Shown: in pieces, positions 26,979-36,041 of the stretch | Numbering within the stretch: the stretch's first letter is position 1 | Layout: each line of letters opens with the position of its first letter | Source of the DNA: Pseudomonas lijiangensis | GTDB lineage: Bacteria > Pseudomonadota > Gammaproteobacteria > Pseudomonadales > Pseudomonadaceae | Length of the DNA: 64,000 nucleotides | Direction: 5' to 3' | Assembly (NCBI RefSeq): GCF_018968705.1 | Contig: NZ_CP076668.1 | Location: forward strand, 3,235,001 to 3,299,000 | The notes under the pieces: model-generated | Told to the model about the DNA's origin: nothing | Databases searched by the model: none | The model's input: the letters and a program-made list of their open reading frames with translations, nothing else | Position numbers and translations under genes: made by a program

Positions 26979-28163
26979 ATGACTGATTACCTGGCACTGG
27001 CCCATGAACTGGCCACCCACATTCAACCCGGCGCAGCGGAGCGCGATGCCAATCGCACACTGCCCTACGCTCAGCTCGACCTGATCCGTGAATCGGGTCT
27101 GGGTGCCGCCCGCGTGCCAACGGAATTTGGCGGCGGCGATGTCAGCCAGTTGCAGGTGGCGCAGATCTTCATCGCCCTGGGCAAGGCCGACCCTTGCGTG
27201 GCTCAGGCGCTGTTCCCGCATTTCGCCACCGTCGAGCACATGCGCCTGATCGCCAACCCCGAGCAACAACGCCGCTATCTCAGTGCCTTTGCCAACCGGC
27301 AATTGTCCTCCGGCGCGGTCGCCGAGCGCAGTGGCACCTTCCGCGGTGAAATCCATACCCGCCTCGAACGCCGTGGCGAACAGCTGATTCTCAATGGCAG
27401 CAAGTTCTACAGCACCGGCTGCCTGTTCGCCGACCTGCTGAAGATCCAGGCAGTGGACGAAGATGGCAATGCGCTGTACGTGATTCTGCCCGCCAACACG
27501 CCCGGCATCACCATGCTCGATGACTGGGACGGCATGGGCCAGCGCAGCACTGCCAGCGGCACTACCTTGCTGGAAAATGTCATTGTGCAACCGGAGCAGG
27601 TGATCCCTCTGGCCCAGTGGTATCAGCGACGCAACTACGTCGGTGCCAGCGCGCAGTTGATCCACTGTTCCATCGATATCGGCATCGGCCTCGCCGCGCT
27701 GGACGATGCGGTGCACTGGGCACGCAACGGCTCGCGCCCGGTGCGCGAGAGTGGTGTCGACAAAGCCCGCAACGACCCGTACATCCTGCACACCATTGGC
27801 GACCTTTCGGCGGCGATTCATGGTGCCGAAGCGCTGGTTGAAAAGGCTGCGCTGAGTGTCGACCTGGCGGCTCGCAGTCAGTTGCAGGGCCTGCTTGCCG
27901 GTGAAGAACTGGACGCTCTGCTGGCGCGCTCTTCGATTGCCGTGGCCGAAGCCAAGATCGCTTCTACCCGCGCTTCACTGCATGTCTGCGAGCGGCTTTA
28001 TGAAGTGGGCGGTGCCGCCACCACGCAATCGCGCTACAACTTCGATCGCCACTGGCGCAATGCCCGAACCCACACCACACACGATGCCGTGGCTTACAAG
28101 TACAAGGCCATCGGTGACTACCTGCTCAACGGCAACTACCCGCCGATTGCCTTCACCTACTGA
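26979..28163 (+). CDS. SfnB/DszC-like flavin-dependent monooxygenase (acyl-CoA dehydrogenase fold)
   Basis: A 394-residue flavoprotein with the acyl-CoA dehydrogenase fold. Several segments point to the SfnB/DszC subgroup rather than to true dehydrogenases: ESGLGAARVPTEFGGG, GSKFYSTGCLFADLL, DDWDGMGQRSTASGTTL and the C-terminal WRNARTHTTHDAVAYKYKAI. Members use reduced flavin from a separate reductase to oxidise organosulfur compounds or amines. No flavin reductase gene lies beside it. The ATG at 26979 is chosen because the conserved N-terminus starts there; the same frame is open upstream to 26430 but that part overlaps the MFS gene in another frame. Twenty bases after MFS, fifteen before the hydrolase. 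Confidence 0.82.
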   Translation: MTDYLALAHELATHIQPGAAERDANRTLPYAQLDLIRESGLGAARVPTEFGGGDVSQLQVAQIFIALGKADPCVAQALFPHFATVEHMRLIANPEQQRRYLSAFANRQLSSGAVAERSGTFRGEIHTRLERRGEQLILNGSKFYSTGCLFADLLKIQAVDEDGNALYVILPANTPGITMLDDWDGMGQRSTASGTTLLENVIVQPEQVIPLAQWYQRRNYVGASAQLIHCSIDIGIGLAALDDAVHWARNGSRPVRESGVDKARNDPYILHTIGDLSAAIHGAEALVEKAALSVDLAARSQLQGLLAGEELDALLARSSIAVAEAKIASTRASLHVCERLYEVGGAATTQSRYNFDRHWRNARTHTTHDAVAYKYKAIGDYLLNGNYPPIAFTY

Positions 28164-28178
28164 CAGAGCCGATCGACC

Positions 28179-29525
28179 ATGCAGCCAAATCGAAAGCCCT
28201 GCACGCGCCTGTCAGTGGGCGCGTCATTATTGCTGACCTTGCTGGCGAGCCAGGTCCGGGCCGCCGAACCGGCTGCCTGGGCAGACCTGGATAAGCAGAT
28301 CGCCCGCGCCCTGCCCGGCGTGATCGAACTGCGCCACGCCATTCATCAACACCCGGAACTGGGCAACCGAGAATTCAACACCAGCAAACGCATCGCCGAA
28401 CGGCTGCGGGAACTGGGCCTTGAAGTACAGACCGGCATCGCCCATACCGGCGTGGTCGGCGTACTGCGCGGCGGCAAGCCTGGGCCGGTAGTGGCAATCC
28501 GCGCCGAGCTGGATGCCCTGCCACTAACTGAACAGACCGGCCTGCCCTACGCCTCGACCGTGCGCGCCCAGGACCAGAGCGGTGACTTTCGCACCCGAGG
28601 CAAGGAAGTCGGAGTGATGCATGCCTGCGGCCACGATGCGCACATGGCCATGGCCCTCGGCGTGGCCGAAGTCCTCGCCGCCCGTCGCAGTGAACTACCT
28701 GGCACTCTGAAACTGATTTTCCAGCCCGCCGAAGAGGGTCCGCCACTGGGCGAAACCGGCGGTGCACAGTTGATGATCGAACAAGGCGTACTGACCAACC
28801 CGACACCCGACGTGATCTTTGGCCTGCATGTCACTGCAGGTACGGCCGGCACATTCACCCTCAGTCGCCACCGCACCACAGCGGCAGCCGACACCTTCGT
28901 CGCCCGTATCAAAGGCCGTCAGACCCACGCCGCATTCCCCTGGACCGGTATCGATCCGGTGCCGGTCGCGGCCCAGACCATTCTCGCCTGGCAAACCATT
29001 CCCAGCCGCCAGTCGAACCTGAGCCTGCTGCCTGCTCCGGTGATTTCGGTGGGCAGGATCGAAGCTGGCGACCGCCACAACATCATCCCTGCCGAAGTCC
29101 GGCTGGAAGGCTCGATCCGCACCGTGAGCGACGAACAGCGCGAAGACGTGCTGATGCGCATGCGCCGCAGCGCAGAGAACATCGCCGAAGCGTCAGGTGC
29201 CACGGCAGAAATCGACTACCTGCCCGGCAACTACCGCGTCGGCCATAACGACACCGCACTAGTCGACCGCCTGTTGCCGGTGTTGCAAGCCGTCTCCACC
29301 ACACCGGTGAAAATCGACAACGGCACCTACGGCGCCGACGACTTCGCCGAGTACGCAAGGCAGATTCCGGGGATCTTCATGCGCATGGGCGTTACGCCGC
29401 CGGCGCTGGAAGGCAAAGCTGTCTGGCCGACTCACTCACCCGGCTTCACCGTGGATGATCCCAGCCTTGCAGTGGGGATTCGGGCGCTGAGCCGGATGAC
29501 CTTGAGTTATATGGCGGGCGGATAG
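28179..29525 (+). CDS. Exported M20-family amidohydrolase/carboxypeptidase
   Basis: A 448-residue metallohydrolase with an N-terminal signal peptide (LSVGASLLLTLLASQVRA-AE, about residues 12-29), so it probably acts in the periplasm. M20 motifs are ELRHAIHQHPELGNREF, MHACGHDAHMAMALG (metal ligands), FQPAEEGPP (catalytic Glu) and DNGTYGADDFAEYA, typical of the HipO/AmhX aminoacylase group that cleaves N-acyl amino acids. Exported members are less common than cytoplasmic ones. Last gene of the five-gene operon, where it could deacylate the substrate before or after uptake. Confidence 0.87.
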   Translation: MQPNRKPCTRLSVGASLLLTLLASQVRAAEPAAWADLDKQIARALPGVIELRHAIHQHPELGNREFNTSKRIAERLRELGLEVQTGIAHTGVVGVLRGGKPGPVVAIRAELDALPLTEQTGLPYASTVRAQDQSGDFRTRGKEVGVMHACGHDAHMAMALGVAEVLAARRSELPGTLKLIFQPAEEGPPLGETGGAQLMIEQGVLTNPTPDVIFGLHVTAGTAGTFTLSRHRTTAAADTFVARIKGRQTHAAFPWTGIDPVPVAAQTILAWQTIPSRQSNLSLLPAPVISVGRIEAGDRHNIIPAEVRLEGSIRTVSDEQREDVLMRMRRSAENIAEASGATAEIDYLPGNYRVGHNDTALVDRLLPVLQAVSTTPVKIDNGTYGADDFAEYARQIPGIFMRMGVTPPALEGKAVWPTHSPGFTVDDPSLAVGIRALSRMTLSYMAGG

Positions 29526-29541
29526 TGTTCAGGTGTCCGCT

Positions 29542-29622
29542 GTAGGAGCGAATTTATTCGCGAAGAGACCTGTACATCCAAAACATCTTCAGTGCCGGTT
29601 TCGCGAATGAATTCGCTCCTAC
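29542..29622. repeat. Paired inverted REP elements (family A)
   Basis: GTAGGAGCGAATTTATTCGC at 29542 and the inverted unit GCGAATGAATTCGCTCCTAC ending at 29622. It lies between the convergent M20 hydrolase and MFS genes. Confidence 0.9.
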
Positions 29623-29629
29623 AAGTCAT

Positions 29630-30856
29630 TTACGTTTTTTTGATAGAAAGGGTTTCAGGCACCGCCACCCACAACAGGACCAGCGCCGCAGCCGCCACAG
29701 CAGCAAGGGTCAGGAACGCCGCGCTGTAACCGGCCTCGTGCACCACAAAACCCGCCAGGCTATTGCTCAACGCCGCGCCAAGGCCGAAGACCGTCGAGAG
29801 CGCGCCAAGGCTGATGTTGAAGTGTCCGGTGCCATACGTGAGGTCTTTGACGATCACCGGAAACAGTGCACCGAAAATGCCCGCACCAACACCGTCCAGC
29901 AGTTGCACGGCGACCAGCCAGTAAGGATCGTCCGACAGGGTATAAAGCGCGCCGCGCAACGGCAGGATCAGGAATCCGATGAGCAACAGCGGCTTGCGTC
30001 CCCACAGGTCAGCCTTGGCTCCCACCAGCAACGCGGCCGGGATCATGACCAGTTGCGCCGCAACGATGCAGGCGGAAGTCAGTGGCGTGGCCATCTGCAG
30101 ATTGACCTGCGCCAGCTTCTGGCTCACCAGCGGCAGCATCGCGGCGTTCGCCAGATGGAACAGCGCGCAGCAAATGCCAAACAGCAGCAGTGGCTTGTTG
30201 GTGAGTAGTACGGAAAACCCCGAAGGCGGCTCAGCATGCTTCACATCGTGGGTATCCAGGCCACGTGCGAGGTCATGGTCGATGGCATCTGCCGAAACGA
30301 AACTGACCGCTATCACACTGCCCAGCGCCATGACCGCCATCAGGTAGAAGACTGCAACAGGCCCGAACAGGTAAGAGAAGCCGCCAGCCAGTAATGCAGC
30401 GCAGGCATTGCCGGCATGGTTGAAGGTTTCGTTGCGCCCGGTACGGCGCGTGAAGGCTTTAGGGCCGGTGATGCCCAGAGAAATCGCGGCAATGGCCGGG
30501 GCAAATACCGATGAGGCCACCGCACTGAGGGCCTGGGTCAGGGCAACCAGAGTGAATGACGTCACGAAAGGCAGCAGCAGACAGCTACCGGTCACCAAGA
30601 GTGCAGCCACTGCAATGATCGCTCGCTTGCCTCTTGCGCTGTCGACCAGTGCTCCAGCGGGAGTCTGGGTAATGAGTCCTGCTATACCGGCAATCGTCAT
30701 CACCACACCAATGCTGGCAGGATCCCAATGGTGAACGGCCAACAGGTAAATCGCCAGATAAGGACCGAGCCCGTCGCGTACGTCAGCGAGGAAGAAATTG
30801 AGGCTATCGAGGGAGAGAGCGTTGCGGCGATCCGAGTGACTGGTCAAGGCTGACAT
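29630..30856 (-). CDS. MFS transporter
   Basis: A 408-residue, roughly 12-helix inner-membrane transporter of the drug/metabolite type. Segments include SLDSLNFFLADVRDGLGPYL at the first helix, TPAGALVDSARGKRAI (loop 2-3 signature) and YGTGHFNISLGALSTVFGLG. The substrate is unknown; proteins of this kind are often efflux pumps. The ATG at 30856 is preferred to a TTG at 30862. It is divergent from the peroxiredoxin-like gene across an AT-rich 270-bp spacer. Confidence 0.85.
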   Translation of the reverse strand: MSALTSHSDRRNALSLDSLNFFLADVRDGLGPYLAIYLLAVHHWDPASIGVVMTIAGIAGLITQTPAGALVDSARGKRAIIAVAALLVTGSCLLLPFVTSFTLVALTQALSAVASSVFAPAIAAISLGITGPKAFTRRTGRNETFNHAGNACAALLAGGFSYLFGPVAVFYLMAVMALGSVIAVSFVSADAIDHDLARGLDTHDVKHAEPPSGFSVLLTNKPLLLFGICCALFHLANAAMLPLVSQKLAQVNLQMATPLTSACIVAAQLVMIPAALLVGAKADLWGRKPLLLIGFLILPLRGALYTLSDDPYWLVAVQLLDGVGAGIFGALFPVIVKDLTYGTGHFNISLGALSTVFGLGAALSNSLAGFVVHEAGYSAAFLTLAAVAAAALVLLWVAVPETLSIKKT

Positions 30857-31128
30857 CTTCAATTCTTGAGGTTTCGCGATATGACCAACCTCTGCGAGGT
30901 TAATGACCGCTCGTCACTGTTTTTAGTTTCATGAAACATTGCCAGCAGGACCAGCTCAGAAAATACCAAAATATGATCTTATTAATTTATAAAAATAACA
31001 AAAACACATAATTAGCTTAGACCTAAAAAGACTTTCACAGGCGTTTCCCAGAGGCCTATCGTCTACCCCGGTCCGACCCCTTTCCTGGCGGAGGCCGCTT
31101 CCCCAAAGACCTTCGTCAGGAGCACGTC

Positions 31129-31824
31129 ATGAGCGAATCCCTCAATCATCTATTGGCCGAACTGCATGCCGAGCGCGTACGCACCTGGGCACCCGAAGCC
31201 CTGAAGATCAATATCGATCAGCGTCAGCGACTGGTCGATGAAGCGCGACCGGATACCTTCGTCAAGACTGGCGACAGCATCGCGCCCTTTGAACTGCTCA
31301 AGGTCGAAGGGGACACGCTCAGCCTTGATCAACTGGTGGCTGACGGCCCCGCAGTGCTGGTGTTCTTTCGCTTTGCCGGTTGCCCGGCCTGCAACATCGC
31401 CATCCCTTATTACGAGCGCAACCTGCAACCGGCCCTGCGACAGCGTGGAGTTCCGCTGGTGGCGGTCAGCCCCCAGGTGCCGGAACATCTGGTGGAAATC
31501 AAGGACAAGCACTCGTTGAGCCTGCAGGTGGCCAGCGACAAGGACAATCGGCTGGGTCAGCGTTTCGGCATCCTCTACAGCTTCGACGAAGCATCACGTC
31601 AGGCCTCTCTGGCCAAAGGTCAGGGAATTGGCGCAATCACCGGCACCGGAACCTGGGAGCTGCCGCAACCGACAGTAGTAGTAGTAATCGGTCGCGACCG
31701 CCACGTGCACTTTGCCGAAGTCAGCCCCGACTGGCTGGTACGCAGCGAAGCACAAACGATCATCGATGCCGTAGATGCAGCACTGGATGCCGACAGCCCA
31801 ACGTTTCGACAAGCCAGAGCATGA
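31129..31824 (+). CDS. Peroxiredoxin-like (AhpC/TSA, thioredoxin-fold) protein
   Basis: A 231-residue cytoplasmic thioredoxin-fold protein. The redox motif is FFRFAGCPACNIAIPYYERN (CPAC), followed by PLVAVSPQVPEH and a late WELPQPTVVVVIGRD strand, as in AhpC/TSA-like proteins. An N-terminal extension of about 50 residues precedes the domain. A clear AGGAG at 31118-31122 fixes the start. It is 42 bases upstream of the flavin monooxygenase, so it may protect against peroxide leaking from that reduced-flavin enzyme; that link is inference. Confidence 0.83.
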   Translation: MSESLNHLLAELHAERVRTWAPEALKINIDQRQRLVDEARPDTFVKTGDSIAPFELLKVEGDTLSLDQLVADGPAVLVFFRFAGCPACNIAIPYYERNLQPALRQRGVPLVAVSPQVPEHLVEIKDKHSLSLQVASDKDNRLGQRFGILYSFDEASRQASLAKGQGIGAITGTGTWELPQPTVVVVIGRDRHVHFAEVSPDWLVRSEAQTIIDAVDAALDADSPTFRQARA

Positions 31825-31866
31825 TCACACCGAGCGCCCTCTATTCCACCGAAAGGACTTGAACCC

Positions 31867-33216
31867 ATGAGCAAACGCCAACTGCACTTTGGCGCCATCC
31901 TGACCGGCGTCGGCACCGACCAGCAGGAATGGCTGCACCCGGATATTCCCGGCAATGCCAGCATCGATATCGACTGGTACAAGCAGCAGGCCCGGGCGGC
32001 CGAGGCAGCGCATTTCGACTTTGTATTCATCGTCGACAGTCCCTACATCACCCCGGACTCGGCACCGCACTTTCTCAACCGCCTGGAACCGCTGACCCTG
32101 CTCTCGGCGCTCGCGGGTGCCACTGACAGGATCGGGCTGGTTGCGACCCTGACCACGTCCTACACCGAGCCGTTCAACGTAGCCCGGCAGTTCGCCTCGC
32201 TGGACCAGATCAGCCACGGACGCGCCGGCTGGAACGTGGTTACCACCGGACTTGAAGGCGCAGCGGGCAATTTTGGCCGCGAGCAGCACATAGACCATAC
32301 CGAACGCTATCGCCGGGCCAGAGAGCATGTCGCGGTGGTTCAGGGGTTGTGGGATTCCTATGAAGACGATGCCTTTCCTCGCGACAAGGCCAACAAGCGC
32401 TTTCTGGACCCCGGCAAGCAGCACCGCCTGGACCACCGTGGTGAATTCTTCTCGGTCACCGGTCCGTTGAACATTTCCCGCTCGGCCCAGGGCCAGCCGG
32501 TGATCTTCCAGGCAGGTGTTTCCGAGTCAGGGCGCAAGCTGGCAGCGGAAATCGCCGAAGGCATCTTTGCCGGTGTCGACAATTTCGAGGATGCCCGCGA
32601 GTACTACGCCGATATCAAGCATCGTGCCGCAGCCGCGGGCCGTGATCCGGCGCAAGTGCTGCTGTTCCCCGGCATTACGCCCATCATTGCCGATACCGAC
32701 GAACAGGCACAGGCGATTCTGCTGGAGCGCGAAGGCGAGGTAGACCTGAACAAGGCCTTGGTGCAACTGGGCCGCCCGTTCAACTACCACGACTTCAGCC
32801 AGTATGACCTTGACGCTCCCTTCCCCGAACTGGGCGAACTGGGCAGCAACGGCTATCGCGGCCATGCGGAGAAGATCAAGCGAGTCGCCAGGGAAAAAGG
32901 CCTGACCCTGCGCGAAACCGCCCTGCGCTTTGCCCGCCCCTTCACCGGCTTCGCCGGCTCAGCACTGACCGTCGCCAACGAGATCGAGCGCTGGTTCAAC
33001 GAAGGTGCAGTGGACGGCTTCAACATCCACGTCGGCGCACCGGCCAGCTTTGCCCGCTTTACCGACGAAGTACTGCCGATCCTGCGCGAACGCGGGCTGT
33101 TCCGCAGCGAATACCGGACCAGCACCCTGCGCGGCCATCTGGGAATCGATGTGCCGCGCAATCGCCATAGCCAGCAGGTTCAGGAGCAGGGTTCAGAAGT
33201 GACAGAGCTGGCGTAA
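31867..33216 (+). CDS. LLM-class flavin-dependent monooxygenase (NtaA/SnaA/DszA family)
   Basis: A 449-residue TIM-barrel monooxygenase using reduced FMN from a partner reductase. Family segments include LHFGAILTGVGTDQQEW, AHFDFVFIVDS, ATLTTSYTEPFNVARQFASL, GRAGWNVVTTGLEGAAGNFG and PVIFQAGVSESGRKLAAEIA. Known members act on nitrilotriacetate, dibenzothiophene sulfone and modified cysteines (B. subtilis YxeK, CmoJ). With an SfnB-like enzyme and an M20 hydrolase nearby, a role in freeing sulfur or nitrogen from an organic compound is plausible. Second gene of a pair with the peroxiredoxin-like protein. Confidence 0.87.
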   Translation: MSKRQLHFGAILTGVGTDQQEWLHPDIPGNASIDIDWYKQQARAAEAAHFDFVFIVDSPYITPDSAPHFLNRLEPLTLLSALAGATDRIGLVATLTTSYTEPFNVARQFASLDQISHGRAGWNVVTTGLEGAAGNFGREQHIDHTERYRRAREHVAVVQGLWDSYEDDAFPRDKANKRFLDPGKQHRLDHRGEFFSVTGPLNISRSAQGQPVIFQAGVSESGRKLAAEIAEGIFAGVDNFEDAREYYADIKHRAAAAGRDPAQVLLFPGITPIIADTDEQAQAILLEREGEVDLNKALVQLGRPFNYHDFSQYDLDAPFPELGELGSNGYRGHAEKIKRVAREKGLTLRETALRFARPFTGFAGSALTVANEIERWFNEGAVDGFNIHVGAPASFARFTDEVLPILRERGLFRSEYRTSTLRGHLGIDVPRNRHSQQVQEQGSEVTELA

Positions 33217-33224
33217 GGACGGAC

Positions 33225-33286
33225 TTCTCGCGAATGAGTTCGCTTGTGTCCTGGGCTCCCCGTAGGAGCGAATTCATTCGCGAAAA
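33225..33286. repeat. REP pair, one arm degenerate (family A)
   Basis: An intact unit GTAGGAGCGAATTCATTCGC begins at 33262; a degenerate inverted partner (TTCTCGCGAATGAGTTCGCT) spans 33225-33244. Located between convergent monooxygenase and sensor-kinase genes. Confidence 0.75.
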
Positions 33287-33291
33287 GGCTT

Positions 33292-34617
33292 TCACACACG
33301 CCTGGAGTAAGGCAGCCCCAACGTCACCACAAAATCCTGACTGGTGCTGTTGAAGTCAATCGTACAACCACAACGCTGTACGATCGCCTGAACGATTGCC
33401 AGGCCCAGCCCGCAACCGGTGCTTGAGCTGCTGCGCCAGAAGCGTTCGGTCATGTGGCGAAGACTGTCTTCGGACATGCCCGGGCTCGCATTCCTGACGC
33501 TGACAAAAGCAGATTCACTGTTGCTTGTCACACGGACAACCACCTGCGTATCGGCAGGACTATGTCGCAAGGCGTTGTCCAGCAGGTTGCGAAGCGCAGC
33601 CACTGCCAGTACCGACGGCATGTCCAGAGCGGCTGAAGACGTCATTGGCTGATAACTCAGCTGGATGCGCTCCGTGCTGCTGCCTGTATCCTGAATCGCC
33701 AGGGAGACCGCCTGCTCGACATTGCACTGGCTGCCATCCTCGAATGACAGGCTGCCCTCGACCCTGGCCAGCAACAGCAATTGCTCAAGGGTGTTGTGCA
33801 GCCGGTCAGTCCCTTGCTCGGCACGCACCAATGCCAGCTCTCTGGCTTCACCGCTGGTCATCTGCGCAACCTGCAAATGGGTTTTTATCGCGGTCAGCGG
33901 GCTGCGCAGTTCGTGGGCGGCATCACCGGTCAGGCGGCGCTCACGTTCGACTGCCTGGCTGATTCGCACCAACAAGTGGTTTTGTGTTTCCAGCAGCGGC
34001 TGCAATTCATTGGGCAGCATCCGAAGCTGTAGAGGCTCAAGAGAATCAATATTGCGTTTCTTGAGTTCGTCACGCATGCGCTTGAGGGGTGACAGGCCTT
34101 TGCCTATGCCCAGCCAAAGCATCGCAACGCACGCCAGCAGCGCGACCAGCACAGGAACGGACGCTGACAGCAGGACAGAATGGTTGAGGGATTCGCGCTC
34201 CTGCTCACGATCCGCCGTGGTGATGCGAACATCGCCCTGAACAAGGGTAAAGGTGCGCCAATGTTCGCCGTCGATCTCCTGATCATGAAAGCCGCCATTG
34301 GCACTGGCGATGATATTGGCGACGTTGCCATGGCTGCTGGCCAGGATTTCCCCACGCAGCGAACTCACCTCGCAGGCCATGCCATCAGGAATGACCAACT
34401 GGTTTGCGCTGAAATGAGCACCGCCCTCCTTCGTCGACAAAGGTTCGGGTAACTGATCAACCAGAGAGGCGACCATACGCGCCGACGCCGCAAGCCGTTG
34501 ATCGAGGGAGAACATCATCTGGGTTCGCAGGTCCTGATACATCCAGGTAGCGGCCAGCGTCCAGACCACGACAAAGGCAACTCCAAGAATCAGGGTCAGA
34601 CGCAGGCGCAGACTCAT
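33292..34617 (-). CDS. Two-component sensor histidine kinase (QseC/PmrB-like)
   Basis: A 441-residue inner-membrane kinase. Membrane segments at about residues 7-25 and 148-170 flank a periplasmic domain of about 120 residues. The HisKA motif ERERRLTGDAAHELRSPLTA has phospho-acceptor His235, and the ATPase domain has LRNLLDNALRHSP, a degenerate G1 box and GCGLGLAIVQAIVQRCG. It should phosphorylate the response regulator whose stop overlaps its start (ATGA, 34614-34617). The signal is unknown. Confidence 0.88.
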   Translation of the reverse strand: MSLRLRLTLILGVAFVVVWTLAATWMYQDLRTQMMFSLDQRLAASARMVASLVDQLPEPLSTKEGGAHFSANQLVIPDGMACEVSSLRGEILASSHGNVANIIASANGGFHDQEIDGEHWRTFTLVQGDVRITTADREQERESLNHSVLLSASVPVLVALLACVAMLWLGIGKGLSPLKRMRDELKKRNIDSLEPLQLRMLPNELQPLLETQNHLLVRISQAVERERRLTGDAAHELRSPLTAIKTHLQVAQMTSGEARELALVRAEQGTDRLHNTLEQLLLLARVEGSLSFEDGSQCNVEQAVSLAIQDTGSSTERIQLSYQPMTSSAALDMPSVLAVAALRNLLDNALRHSPADTQVVVRVTSNSESAFVSVRNASPGMSEDSLRHMTERFWRSSSSTGCGLGLAIVQAIVQRCGCTIDFNSTSQDFVVTLGLPYSRRV

Positions 34618-35285
34618 GAACCTGCCTCCAGTGCCCCGAGCCGATAACCCGAGCCGCGCACAGTCTCGACAATGCCGTTACCCAGCTTGCGACGAAGATG
34701 AAAGATATGGACGTTCAAGGCGTTGCTTTCGACCTCATCACCGAAGCCGTACACGCTGTCTTTCAACTGCTCGATGGAAAGCACCCTGCCCCGGTTGTTG
34801 AGCAATGCCAGCAGCAGCGCCTGCTCACGGCGCGAAAGATCGATGGCCTCACCCGCCAGCCAGGTTTCCCGTGTGCTCGGATCGTGGGTTACGGCTCCGT
34901 GTTCGATAAGATTGACCGCCCGACCTGCAACTCGGCGTACCAAGGTATGCAGGCGAGCATACAACTCCCTCAGATCGAAGGGCTTGAGCAGGTAATCATC
35001 AGCACCCGCTTGCAGTCCTTTGACCCGGTCATCCACATCATCGCGTGCGGTCAGTATCAAGACCGGTATCGTCTGACCGGCAAGCCGCAAACGCCGTAAC
35101 AGACTGATCCCGTCCTCATCAGGCAAGCCCAGGTCGAGAATCATCACATCGAACTGCGCGACATCCAGCATGGCATAAGCAGCAGAGGCAGAAGCCACGC
35201 GGTCGACGTTCAAACCCTGGGCGTTCAAACCGGCGACGATGCCACTGGCAATGAGTTCATCATCTTCACACAGCAATACGTGCAT
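34614..35285 (-). CDS. OmpR-family response regulator (QseB/PmrA-like)
   Basis: A 223-residue regulator: receiver domain with acidic pocket Glu7-Asp8-Asp9, phospho-acceptor Asp51 (ILDLGLPDEDG) and Lys in LLKPFDLREL; a C-terminal winged helix with LSRREQALLLALLNNRGRV, NALNVHIFHLRRKLG and VRGSGYRLG. The ATG at 35285 begins the conserved strand MHVLLCEDDE and is preferred to 35336. First gene of a coupled pair with the kinase; a small exported protein gene lies 90 bases upstream in the same direction. Confidence 0.88.
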   Translation of the reverse strand: MHVLLCEDDELIASGIVAGLNAQGLNVDRVASASAAYAMLDVAQFDVMILDLGLPDEDGISLLRRLRLAGQTIPVLILTARDDVDDRVKGLQAGADDYLLKPFDLRELYARLHTLVRRVAGRAVNLIEHGAVTHDPSTRETWLAGEAIDLSRREQALLLALLNNRGRVLSIEQLKDSVYGFGDEVESNALNVHIFHLRRKLGNGIVETVRGSGYRLGALEAGS

Positions 35286-35375
35286 GGCCGACTCTGGTGG
35301 AGGACAGGATTTCATGCTTGCCACAATAACGCGCAAGCGGCATTTCAGGTTCTGAAGATAACAAATGCTTATGAT

Positions 35376-35612
35376 TTAACTGGCAGGTTTTTCGTCCATC
35401 TCCCGAGGCTTTGCATTCCCCCTGGAAGCACTTGCGGCTGCCTGACTCTTTTCAGCCTTCTCCTGAGCTTTCGCAAGGTTCTCACGCGCCTGCTGACGCT
35501 CCAGCGCAAAAGCCTCCTGACGCTTTTGAATCATGTCAGCGCCATCCTGGGCAAAGGCAGTGGTGCAGCACAGGGCAAGAAACGAAGTCAGGATAAATTT
35601 GCGGGTAGTCAT
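35376..35612 (-). CDS. Small exported charged coiled-coil protein (78 aa)
   Basis: A 78-residue protein with a clear signal peptide (MTTRKFILTSFLALCCTTAF, cleavage near AFA-QD). The mature part is a highly charged helix (QKRQEAFALERQQARENLAK and AQEKAEKSQAAA), probably a coiled coil. A GAGAGAT site precedes the ATG. It lies upstream of and co-directional with the two-component genes, so it may be a signal-related accessory or a target of the system. I do not recognise a named family. Confidence 0.7.
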   Translation of the reverse strand: MTTRKFILTSFLALCCTTAFAQDGADMIQKRQEAFALERQQARENLAKAQEKAEKSQAAASASRGNAKPREMDEKPAS

Positions 35613-36041
35613 CGGGTATCTCTCTCATAGGTGGCAGGCTTGCAGCGCCAAGGGCGTCTGCTTCAAGTGACTGCACTTTGAGGGAGGCCGATTAAGGCAT
35701 CGTTAACACGGTCGAGGATTTTGAAAAGAACCCCACACCGTCAAGGATCGTGGTAGCGGGATGACTCGATCATGGCATAAAGACCAAGCGTGGCCCGGAA
35801 GCGCACCACTGGAAAAAGAGGAAATAACCGCTCACATCACTGAGGCAGTTATCAAAGAACAAAGTCGAAGGTCGAAAAACTTGACGACTATCCGGCCCCT
35901 CTTAAACTTACCCAACGTCTTCTCGATAAGCTCAATTCGATTTTTATATCAGAATATACAACCCTCGACATCCGCAGCACTCTTTCAGTTACTTCCCGGA
36001 TTTTCAGGAAATAAAACTCCAGACGCTGCAGGTCAATAGTC
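35613..36041. other. AT-rich spacer before the DarA/DarB cassette
   Basis: About 430 bases, with a marked drop in GC from about 35700 rightwards. It must contain the minus-strand promoter of the small exported protein and the plus-strand promoter of the darA-like gene. A 92-codon frame (35761-36039) exists but has no convincing ribosome site. AGCGGGA (35755-35761) followed by GACTCGA (35763-35769) echoes two blocks in the 3' half of tRNA-Gly. No repeat, RNA gene or integrase remnant is otherwise visible. Confidence 0.5.

Noticed and set aside
26979..28163. True acyl-CoA dehydrogenase acting with the acyl-CoA ligase
   Set aside because: The WRNARTHTTHD and DDWDGMGQRSTASG segments fit SfnB/DszC monooxygenases better, though a dehydrogenase role is not strictly excluded.
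35761..36039. 92-codon ORF just before the darA-like gene
   Set aside because: No convincing ribosome site, no recognisable domain, and it lies in the AT-rich promoter spacer.
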